A stretch of 64,000 bases of DNA. Source: Manis javanica. Lineage: Eukaryota > Chordata > Mammalia > Pholidota > Manidae. The notes under the pieces are model-generated. The model saw only the letters and a list, made by a program, of their open reading frames with translations, was not told the DNA's origin and ran no database searches. The position numbers and the translations under genes are program-made. The stretch is from positions 117,566,991 to 117,630,990 of the forward strand of contig NC_133166.1 of the NCBI RefSeq assembly GCF_040802235.1, written 5' to 3'. Below, in pieces: positions 33,474-43,707 of this stretch (its first letter is position 1; each line of letters opens with the position of its first letter).

Positions 33474-33819
33474 AAAACTTGGAAAAACCTAAATGCTCAA
33501 TAATTTCCAACTGGCCAACTAAATTCTAGTTCACCCAGACAGGACTGGCTAGAGCTCTGTGACACATTCTGAAGGTGCCTGCACACCTCTGTGCAGGTTG
33601 ACATGCACATCCACTCAGAAGCACAAGGACACAGACACAACGGTAAGCAAAACACACACTCTTAACACGTGCTCAGCCTGGGGACACAGTGGGTCCCACA
33701 TCCTGGGTCAACTCTCAGGCCCAAGGGGATCTTTTCCAATCTCAGCACTGTCAGGGACAGGGACAGTGGGAGGGGATCTCCTCTGTCAGGGCTCTCTTTC
33801 TTGTTGATTGAGCTATAGA

Positions 33820-34304
33820 TGTGCCCCAGCCGGGGCATCCGGCATTTCCAAGGAGGATTCAGATTTATCTATATCCTGTAGATACCCCAGCAGTTAACCT
33901 CGCTGTAACTTAGTTCCTGCTTAAGCTGAATCTATACCCGAAACCAATCTAAGAGAAAAGAACAAAAGGTGCTGCGTCTTGGAATCTGGTGTGAGTCATG
34001 AGTGGCGTGACAAGGACCGCATACAGTGATCCTTTCTGAGGCAAACCCAGATAAGGAACACATCTTGAGACTCACGTGGCCGGATGACTTGACAAGACGT
34101 AAGAGAAACTTTAAGGGGATTAGTTTGCAATTGTTTAGCCTGGTAAAAAAATTCATCCTATGATCCTGTCTTTCTCTTGCTGTAACTTAATAAAAGCGCA
34201 GGGGAGCGCTGACTTGGTGCTCAGTCTCCAGAGGCAGTCCAAGCCCTCTGCATTAAACGTCATTCTGACTTGGTTTCTCATTTTTGCGGTCCCCGACTGC
34301 AACA
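33820..34304 (+). mobile_element. Solo LTR of a second retroviral family
   Basis: Starts near tgtgccccagccgg and ends ccccgactgcaaca. It contains aacttaataaaagcgcagg near the U3/R region and cattaaacgtcattctgac near the 3' part. Length (485) and ends fit an ERV LTR. I could not confirm a target duplication, so the boundaries are provisional. Confidence 0.6.
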
Positions 34305-34309
34305 ATATC

Positions 34310-35000
34310 CATTTATTCCCATAAAAGACACTATAACAAAACAAAATTCCAGAAATATGATTGAAATTCTATGTTCTGACAAAGAGCACTGGGTCATCCA
34401 TGTGGAAATGAAAACATGGTGTTCCTTATTCACATAGGCAAAATACACTCAATAATGTATCATTCCAAATGTCCAGCATACAATAAAAACTAAAGACATG
34501 AAGAAGCAGAGATAGAGGACCATTAACCAGGAGGTAGACTGGCAACTAGAAACAGACTCAGAAACAGTGGAGACGATGGAGTTAACAGGCAAGGAACTTA
34601 AGGGAGCCACTGTAAATATGTTTGAATATTTAAAGTTGAACATGAATGTTATGTGAAATGTCTCATTTGAAAAATGGAAATTCTGAAAAGGTACAAAATG
34701 GAAATTTAAAAACTGAAAAATACAATACCTTAAATGAAAATTTTACTGGATAATAAGATCAGATTAAATGCAGAAGAAAAGATAAGTGACCTCAAAGACA
34801 AGTCAATGTAAAATACTAAAATTAAAGCCCAGAGAGATTAAATTTTTAAAAATGAGTGCACCTTGGTGATTTGTGAGACAATAAATATCAAGTACCTCAA
34901 CATGTAATGAGATTCCCAGGAGAGGAGAAAGAGACTGGTACAGAAAAAGTGTTTGAAGAAGCATGGTCAATAGGGATGACAAACCAGACCACGGCCTACA
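34310..35000 (+). repeat. Old LINE-1 5'/ORF1-region fragment
   Basis: gtccagcatacaataaaaac, cagactcagaaacagtgg and gagttaacaggcaaggaactt resemble the 5' region of old L1M-type elements in sense orientation. Confidence 0.55.
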
Positions 35001-35199
35001 GCAGACCCTCAGTTCTGCAAAGGGGGGATATTAAAACCATCTGGGAAGCACTTCTCACTTGATCTGCTTTATGTCCCCACAGGTGAGACCCCTTTGGTGA
35101 GATGCCCCATTTTCTAGGGTTCTGCTCATGCTGGGCAAAGGGGTGTTAGCAACATCAGTGGGGCCAATGTATTATGTCTCACATTACGAGGAAGAGCCA

Positions 35200-35770
35200 C
35201 TGTTGATAGAGTCCAAACTCAGTATGAGGCATTTCAAATAATTTGGATTATAAATTCTCACAACTACCCTGCTAGGTTGATGTCATTTCCCATACCTTTC
35301 CATATGAATGCACTGAATTTGCCCAACCCATGGAATCTAATTTCAAAGAGGTGTCAGGATTTGAACTCAGGTCGGTTTCCCCTCCTGGGAGAGCCCTGTC
35401 TGCTTTGGGAGCCACAGCCGCAGCAGTGTCGGTGGAGAGCCCTGAGCACGTGCCCTGACCCAGAGGCAGGAAGAGCTGGTCTGGCTGCCAGTCCGTGGAG
35501 CTGTGTGTGCTGCCTGTCCATCAGCCATGCGTCCTCCTTCTGTACTGTCTACATCACAGGATTCCTACAAGAAGGCGATGCATGGTAAAGTACTAGAAAA
35601 CAGTGCAGCTAAAATGTGAGCCTCTGTTACGGTGTGTCGCCCCCACATTGGGGGTGATCGAGCAATAACTTACCACCCTTGTTCTACAGCAGAGGGAACT
35701 GAGACTCGGAGAGGTCGTGTGGTTTACTTAAGGCTCAGGAACATGGATCCTGCCACTCTGAGGCCGGCAC
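35200..35770. repeat. MIR-derived pieces
   Basis: tttgaactcaggtcggtttc near 35353 and agagggaactgagactcgg near 35691 are MIR-like. The intervening DNA is unassigned. Confidence 0.4.
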
Positions 35771-36010
35771 ATTCTCCCCTCTCCCTTCTGGGGTCTTGGC
35801 TCCCTAATTTGGGGTGTCCTCACTTCTCTGGCATTGCTACCTCATCCTACCCTCTACCCCCAACCCAGTCATAGCCTGGGTCCATCCCTCAGGCCTTGTT
35901 CTCATCTGGCTGTTAACTAATTGTTACCAAGAACTGCTCTGGCCAAGGCATGAGGCATTTCCTTCCCCAGGACAGTCTCACATACAAAAGGATATGGAGG
36001 TTGCCAGAGA

Positions 36011-36200
36011 CTTCAAGGGCTGAAACAGTCATTCTCAATCCTAGATGCATGTCAGAATCTCCTGGGAGCTTTTAAAATATACCAAGGCACAGGCCCTGCT
36101 CCCAGACACACAGAGTTCACTGGCCTGGCGTGGGGAGCAGGCACTGTCATGTTGTAAGAACTCCCCAGATGCCTGCCATGTGCAGTCAGGGAGTGGCTGT
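36011..36200 (+). repeat. hAT MER5A-type element
   Basis: cattctcaatcctagatgc, cagaatctcctgggagcttt and caggccctgctcccag are MER5A text. Confidence 0.6.
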
Positions 36201-36409
36201 GATACGCAGTGGCTGATCTTACTTTGAAGATATTTGTGCCATGGTCCCGGAGATTGCTTTGGACTGTACTTCCACTTAAACTTTGCTTTTAATATAGTGT
36301 TGCTAATATTTCAGCAAGAAAATCAAGTTTCCTTCTCTAATCATCTTATAAAAACATTGAACTAGCTGGGTGATTATCATTTTCTTACTTCCCACTAACT
36401 AGTGTTTTC

Positions 36410-36930
36410 ATTTTTAAGTTGGGTTTACTGAGGTATAACTTACATACAGCAAATTCCCAATTTTTATGTATGAGTTTGGGCAAACATATCTAATCATGTG
36501 AACACCATCGTAATCAATATAGAGAATATTTCATCACCCCCAAAGTTCCCTTATGTCCCTTGCAGTCAACTCCTCCTCCTTCAGACTACCGGTGCTCTGA
36601 TTTCTGTCCCCTGTAGTTTGTCTTTTCCAGTGTCACATGAATGGAATCAACCAGATGTCAGCTTTTGGGTCTGGATTCTTTCATTGAATATAAATATATA
36701 ATTAAAAATTATTACTCATCCATATTTCATGAATCAGTCGTGTACTGATTTCCACTGGGCAGTATTCCATTATCTGGATGTGCTGTCATTTGTTTCTATC
36801 TATTCACTTACTGGTAGACATTTGGATTATTTCCAGTTTTTGGTTTACCATAAATAAAGTTGCTACAAACATTCAAATACAGGTCTTTGTGTGGACTTAT
36901 TTCTTAATTTCACTTGGGTAAATTAGGAGT
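36410..36930 (-). repeat. Old LINE-1 3' fragment (antisense)
   Basis: tactgaggtataacttacat, cagtattccattatctggatg and ttactggtagacatttggat are L1 3' sequence in reverse. Confidence 0.65.
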
Positions 36931-37404
36931 GGGATTACTCGACATATGGTAAGTGGTATGTTTAGCTGGTAAGAAACTGCGAGACTACCAGCCTGTCTGT
37001 CAAAACAAATCTATCTTGCAGACTGTTCTTCAGGCTCAGTTCAGGGCTCCCCCTACCCACCCTCCTGCTCCTGCTTCAGCTGCTCTTCCCTCCTCCTGCC
37101 TCCACTCACTCCGGGCGAGTATCTGCCCACTCTTTCTCGCCACCCCACTTCCACCCCCCTCATACGCTCACTAACCTCCACTGACTGTACGACTCAGCAG
37201 CCCCACTCACGGGGTGACCCAAGTGTACAAAACACATCTTCAAATGAAGGAAAACTAAGAGAGTCCATAGTCAGCATCTGCGCTAAAAGAATTGCTAAAG
37301 GGAATCCTTCAGAAAAAAAGAGAAATGATGCCAGAGGGAAACTTAGGACATCAGGAATGGAGAACAACAGAAATGAAAAATATCTAAGTAAACACAATAG
37401 ATCA

Positions 37405-37610
37405 GTGGTTTTCAACTGAGGGCAATTTTGTCCCCCAAGGGACTTCTGGCAATGTTTGGAGATCATTTTTATTTGGGTGCGGGGGTGGTTGCTACTGGCA
37501 TTTAGTAGGTGGAGGAGAGCGCCGCTGATCATTCTACAAAGCGCGGGGTGCCTACCCAGGTATCTGGCTTCAAATGTGCTGAGTTTGAGAAACTGTAAAA
37601 CAGACGAGTC
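37405..37610 (+). repeat. hAT-type MER element (MER20-like)
   Basis: cagtggttttcaactgagggc, ggcaatgtttggagatcatt and gctactggcatttagtaggt; sense copy of the element at 11168-11328. Confidence 0.6.
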
Positions 37611-37689
37611 TCCTTTTGAATTCTTAAAAACATATTTGTTGGTCAAAGCAAAAATGACAGCCTTGCAGGTTTAATATAAGGAAGGGAAG

Positions 37690-37905
37690 GTAAAGAAAAT
37701 ATATGGTGATAAAGTTTCTATAGTCGACTTCAAGTGGTAAAATATCGATTCTAAGTACACTGTTAAATGTCAAGTATGTATCAAAATGTCGGATCATTTT
37801 GCAAGGTTTTCAAATATTGGATCATTATGTTGTACACCTGAAACTAGTATCATGTTATAGGTCAGTTATATCTCAATAAAAAAACTTCTTAAATATGTAG
37901 ACAAA
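37690..37905 (+). repeat. LINE-1 3' UTR end
   Basis: ttgtacacctgaaactagta and tatatctcaataaaaaaact are the classic 3' end of an old LINE-1. Confidence 0.7.
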
Positions 37906-38421
37906 GCCTAGAGACAACACAAAAATATTATGCAGAGAGATATAGTAAAAAATGAATAGGTTAATTAAAATTGAATGTTAATAATGTTCAAATAATCTAA
38001 AAGAAGGCAGGAAAGGGAAAACAGAGGGTGAAAAAACAAGGAACCAACCAAAAACAAGTAATAAAATGGTACACCTAAATCCAAACATATCAATGTAAAT
38101 AGTCTAAACACACTAATTAAAAGAAAAAGCTTGTCAGAATGGATTTTAAAAAACAACAAACACAAAAACTAAAACCATAACCCAACTGTATGCTATATAC
38201 AAGAAACTCATTTCAATACAAGGATACAGATAGGTTAAATCTAAAAAAAAAAAAAAGTGCAAAAAGATTTAAAAAATCTTTTAAAGAAATTTAAAGAAAT
38301 GAATCAAAGAAAGCTGGAGTGGCTATATTAATATCAGACAAAGTAGGATATTTTCAGAGAAAGGGAATAACTAGGGACTTTACAGAATGACAAAAAAGTC
38401 AGTTCATCAAGAAGACATATG

Positions 38422-38965
38422 TGTTGGGGATCCCCAAGACCCACCCCCAGGTATAGCAATCCCTAGAGAGACTCACAGGACTTAACATAGAGTCATACTC
38501 ACAGCCAAGACTTATTATAATAACAAGCAAAAACAATAAAGAGAAGGGTGCATGGGGCAGGAAACCATGGCCAGGGGCAAGCTTCCAAGAATTCTGTCTA
38601 GTAGATTCACATAGGATGCGCTTAATTCCTCCACTGAGTTGTGACAACATGTGTGAAATGTCTACCAGGGAAGCTCTCCTGAGCCTAGAAGTTCTGAGTT
38701 CTTATCAAGGGTGAGTCATGTAGGCATCCTCTGCCTAACATGTACCAAAATTCTAAACTCCCAGAAGGAAAGCAGGTATGCAGCATAAAGTACATTTTTG
38801 CACAATCAGTTTGGACACAGTAAGCCACTCTTAATATTTAGGGAATATTTTATATCAGTACAGGGAACTGTTTACAGTTAAGTTCCCAAACACTAGCCAA
38901 GAACCAATCTTGCAAGCAGGCCTTTCTAAGAATAGCTGTCTCAGAGCTGGTATGATAATTTTTTT
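38422..38965 (-). mobile_element. LTR insertion inside the LINE-1 (antisense)
   Basis: Begins tgttggggatccccaagacc and interrupts L1 text that reads catcaagaagacatat before it and cctaaatgtatatgcacc after it. gatgcgcttaattcctccac and gttgtgacaacatgtgtgaa inside are those of an old ERVL/MER-class LTR read in reverse. The right boundary is approximate. Confidence 0.6.
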
Positions 38966-40647
38966 CTGTACAATATAATAATCCTAAATGTATATGCACC
39001 CAAAAACAGACCTTCAAAATAAGTGAAGCAAAATCAGACAGAACTGAAAGGAGAAATAGACAAAAATACAATTTTTTTTCTTTGTAAAGCTGGAGACTTG
39101 AACATTCCTCTAAGAATAATTGATAGGACCCATAGGCAGAAAATCAGTAAGGGCGCTGAAGAACTGAACACCATCAACAAATTGGGTCTGGTTGACACTT
39201 TTTGAACACTCAGTCCAACATCAGAATACACTTTCTTTTCAAGTACCCACGGAACATTTACTAAGAAAATTTATATCCTGGATCATAAGACTATCTTAAA
39301 AACTTTTAAACAATTGAAATAATACAAAGTATGGTCTGTGATCATAATGGAGTTAAACTGCAACTCAATAATAGAAAAATAACAGAATGAAATCTAACAC
39401 TTGGAATTAAATAACACACTTTAATATAACCCATGGGTCAAAGAGGAAGTTTCAATGGCTATTAACAAATATTTTTAAACAAACAAAAATTAAAATACAA
39501 AATATCAAAATGTGTAGGTTATAGCTAAATGCTGAGAAGAAATTTATTGTATTAAATGCTTATGTTAGAAAAGAAGAAAAGTTTAAAATAAGTACTCTGA
39601 ACTTCCATCTGAAGAGAATAGGGGAAAACAGAGCAAAATAAACCAAAAGCAAGCAGAAGGAAGGAAATAATAAAGATAAGAACAAAAACCAATTAAATTA
39701 AACAGAACAAAATAGAGTAAATCAATAAGGTCAAAGCTTTTTCTTTGAAAAGATCAACAAAATTGATAAAACTTCAGGGAGATTGACAAGGAAAAAAAGG
39801 AAAAAAATAAAACTTAGCAATATTAGAAATGAAAGAGAGGCTTTCATTAAAGACCCACAATTATTAAAATGATAATAAAACAATACAATACATTCTACAT
39901 ACATACATTTGATGACTTAGATTAAATGGACCAATTTCTTAAAAGACACAAACTACCAAAAACTCACCCAAGATGAAACAAACTATTTCATATGTCCTAG
40001 TAAAGGAATTGAATTTGTAATTAAGAATCTTCCAAATGGAAATATCCAGGTCTAGATGGCTTCCCTGGTAAATCTTATGAAACATTTAAAGGACTATTCT
40101 CAATTCTCACAAACTCTTCCAAAAAAGAGAGGAGACAATAGTTGATTAATTTTATAAGGCCAGCATTATCCTGATACCAAAACCAGTTAACAATAGTACA
40201 AGAAAATAAAACTAGAGACCTTTATCCTTCATGAATGAAGATATTAAAATCCTCAAAAAAATCAGCATTTCAAATCCAGCTATTTTCAAAATGAATACTA
40301 CGTCCCAGCCAAGCAGTTTATCATGGAATACAGGTCCAGGTCAACACTTGGAAATCAACCATGTAACACACCAGATTAATAGCCTACAGAATAAAAAACA
40401 TATGTTCATATCAATTAATGCCAAAAAAGCCTTTGACAAAATTCAAGATCCTCTCATAATCATTGTAATAATAATAAAACTCTCAGTAAACTAGAAATAG
40501 AGAATCACTTCCTCAATATGAAAAAAGGGCATCTACAAAAAAATCTACAGTCAATATCGTAAGGCTTCCTCCCAATCCTGGGAACAAGGCCCAGAGGTCT
40601 ACTCTCACTCCTGTTGGGCACTGCACTAGAATTCCTGGCCAGCATAC

Positions 40648-40960
40648 TTGATAGAATCCGGACCTGAATACCACCTTGTCAATAAGCCCACCCACCACCT
40701 CAGAGAGACCTCGGTTTCATCTTACTTAGGCTACAAGCATCCCCCAGAGGACACGTCAGCAAGCCACAAGCCCACCTTTCCCCTGACCCCTCCCCACAAA
40801 GAGCCGGCCAAAGACCCTGGCCATAAAAAGCTCTTAACCTGTTAAGAGACTCTCTCTTTCCTTTGTTCTGCTGGCCAGGGCAGAGGGGTCCCTCTCAGGT
40901 TCAGCAATGAACCTGCTTGGACTGTTGAGTCCGCATCTCCTCTCTTCATTCAATAATAAG
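40648..40960 (+). mobile_element. Short LTR insertion inside the LINE-1
   Basis: L1 text stops at attcctggccagcata and resumes at ataaggaaggaaaaataaat. Between them is GC-richer DNA with a TATA-like ccataaaaagctc at 40821 and a pyrimidine-rich part after it, as in a retroviral LTR. Boundaries and family are uncertain. Confidence 0.5.
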
Positions 40961-41937
40961 GAAGGAAAAATAAATAAAAGTCATACAGAATGAAAGGAGG
41001 AAGTAAAATTGCCCCTTTGCACATAAAGAAGCAAATTCTTCCCAAGTTCTTCTAAAAATTTAGTGCAATTGCAATCAAAATCCCTGCAGGATATTTGGTA
41101 GATATGGACAAGCTGATTCTAAAATTTATATGAAAAGGCAAAGGAACAAGGCTAGCCAAAATAATTTTGAAAAGGAAAAATAAGGTTGGAGGAATTACAC
41201 GATCTACTGTAAAGATACAGAGGTCAAGACAGTATGGTATTGGCACAGAGATACACATATAGATTAATGGAAGAGAGAAGAGAGTCCAGAAAATAAGACT
41301 GCACAAATACGGTCAATTGATTTTTGACAATGTTGTAAAAGCACTTCAACAAAGAAGGATAGCTAGTCTTTTCAGAAACTGTTATTGGAATAATTGGACA
41401 TCCATAGGCAAAAAATCCCCAAAAAACAAACAAAAAAGTTTTGGCTTAAACTGCACATCATAATAAACTCAAAATGAATCAGAGATCTAAATGTCACCTA
41501 TAAAGTGTCAAACTTTCAGAAGAAAACTTCTTTAGGCAAAGACTTCTCAGATATGACACCAAAAGTACAATCCGTCAGTGAAAAAAAAATTGATGAATTG
41601 GACTTAATCAAGATGAAAAAGCTTCGGTCTGTGAAATAGTTTAGAGAATGAAAAGACAAGCTGAGACTGGTAAAAATTATTTATAAATATTGACAAAGGA
41701 CTTTTATCCAGCATATATAAAGAACGTTTAAAAGTCAATGACAGGAAAACAAACAACTCAATTAAAAAATGGAGAAAAGATTTGCTGCACCAGACAGAAC
41801 ACATGGATGACAAATTTAATGCATGAAAAGATGCTCACCATCTTCAGCCTCAGGGAACTACAGATTAAAACCACAACGAGGTACCCCTCCACCCCAATGG
41901 GGATAGGTAAAATAAAAAATACTGACAAGAGGTGAGG

Positions 41938-42580
41938 CTTAGAACCTCACCCCCGCTGTTTGGAGAGAAATCTTCTGCATCCGTGGATATTTTGTTGCCC
42001 TTGTCTAGCTTGGATTAATACTTAGTCTATAGGCACACACCTGATCTCCTATCTACACTTGCCCCCTTAAGGCACTAAATTATGCTTTCTATCTTTATCT
42101 TGCATCTACGTACCACTTCAGCATTTTATTTAAAAAAAATAATAAGGGAGAAATGTGGGATTCACATATAAATCAAGTATACAAATCAAATGAATAATCA
42201 TATCTGACTTGATTGTTTTGACATCATAGTTCATGATGCGTGATCAAAACTGAAAGTTTCTGTGATATGACTGCCCTTGCACTGTTCACCATGTAGGAAC
42301 TTATTCACTATGTAAGAACTTGTTCACCATGTAAGAACTTGTTCGTTATGCTTCAGAAGATTGGAGACTGTTGAGAGTTAGGCTTGGGGTTGATTAATGA
42401 TTGTGCATTGAGTCCCCTATACAGAATTTTATTGTTGTTAACAACCATTTGATCAATAAACATGAGAGATGCCCTCTCAAAAAAAACCCCACAAAAACCC
42501 TGAAAGGAGCTTTAATAAGGAATATGCACTTATGTACCCATGATACAAATAACAAAATAAAATGTGACTAGTAACTGACA
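41938..42580 (+). mobile_element. Lineage-specific LINE-type retroposon inside the LINE-1
   Basis: The right end carries tgcattgagtcccctatac, caataaacatgagagatgcc and an A-rich tail, the same 3' end as 18432-18509 and 51673-51919. Interrupted host text aaaaaatactgacaag (41915 region) and aaaaaatgctgacag (42583 region) looks like an imperfect target duplication. Confidence 0.65.
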
Positions 42581-43476
42581 AAAAAAAAAATGCTGACAGT
42601 AGTAAGTACGAAGATGCGGAGCAGTTGGAAATCTCATACAGCGCTGGAAGGAATGCAAAATGGTAAACCCATTCTGAAATAATGAAATAAAACTCTGGAA
42701 AATAGTTTGGCAGTTTCTTGCAAAGTTAAACATGCATTTATCATATGATCCAATAATCCCAGTACTAGGTATTTACCCTAGAGAAACGAGAAGTTATGTT
42801 CATACAAAGACTTGTATACCAATGTTTTTAGTAGCTCTATTCATAATTGCCAAAAACTCAAAACAATTCAAAAATTCTCTCAGTGGGTCAGTTGGTAAAC
42901 AAATTGTGGAACAATGGAATGCTACTGAGTATGAACAGAGATGGGTAACGGATACACACAGCATCTCAGATTAACCTCAAAAGAACGCTGAACAAAAAGA
43001 AAACAGTTTCACAAGGTCGCATTCTGTATGATTTCACTTACGACATTCCCAAAAAGACAAAAATGTAGTAATGGAGAACAGATTTTTGGGTCACTGGGGT
43101 CAAGGAGGTGTGATTACGAAGGAGTAACACCAGGGTGTTCTTGGAGCGATGGGGCTGTTACATGTTCTGACTGTGGTGGTGGGGTTACTAAAATCTACAA
43201 TTATGTTAAAACTCAGCATTTCACCCTGGACCATTTTCTCCAGAACTGTTAGATGAGAATAAAATAAGTGTCTAAATCCCTTAAGCCACTGTATTCTTGA
43301 GTGTCCTTGTTTGGCTACAAGATCTGCCTCCTTATCTAGGCTCTGAAGGACGATGGAGTCCGATCCCAGGCTCCTAGTGGAGGGAGCGGCGTCACACGAG
43401 GAGCCCTGGCAGATGGCCTTCTCTCTGCTCTGGGGCCCAAAGCGCTGCAGACTCGGGTGGTGGTGACAGGTGGCAG

Positions 43477-43482
43477 TTTAAT
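43477..43482 (-). terminator. LGALS12: Candidate LGALS12 poly(A) signal ATTAAA
   Basis: Plus-strand tttaat reads ATTAAA on the minus strand about 80 bases after the stop, the common variant signal. It is followed by a GT-rich stretch on the other side of a likely cleavage site. Confidence 0.5.
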
Positions 43483-43560
43483 GAGGGGAGGAGAGCTGGG
43501 CCATCTGTGGGGCATCCTATGGGCTGGCCCTCCTTCCCTAGCGTGCCTCTGGATCTCTCC

Positions 43561-43707
43561 TCAGGAGTGGACGCAGTAGAGTTGGACGCTGCCACTGATC
43601 CGGAGCTCCCGCAGTCGCTCCAGGACCTGCTGGTCCAGGCTGGTGGCCCCCAGGCCCTGCCCATTGAGTGCCAGCTTCAGCCCTCCCTCCTGGCACAGGA
43701 GCAGCAC
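43561..43707 (-). CDS. LGALS12: LGALS12 exon 9 (end of C-terminal CRD)
   Basis: Acceptor CTTTCCCAG; 48 codons plus TGA. Encodes EGGLKLALNGQGLGATS and the terminal SVQLYCVHS strand. Confidence 0.96.
   Translation of the reverse strand: MLLLCQEGGLKLALNGQGLGATSLDQQVLERLRELRISGSVQLYCVHS

Larger units (their letters stand above)
37906..43240 (+). mobile_element. Long decayed LINE-1 with nested insertions
   Basis: ORF2-type sequence runs in sense through an endonuclease-like part (cctaaatgtatatgcaccc near 38985) and a reverse-transcriptase-like part (the 87-codon frame at 40231-40494 contains INAKKAFDKIQ) to the C-terminal and 3' part near 42600-43240. Stops and frame changes are everywhere. Three later insertions interrupt it: an LTR at 38422-38965, an LTR at 40648-40960 and a retroposon at about 41938-42580. 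It ends about 320 bases short of the last LGALS12 exon. Confidence 0.8.
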
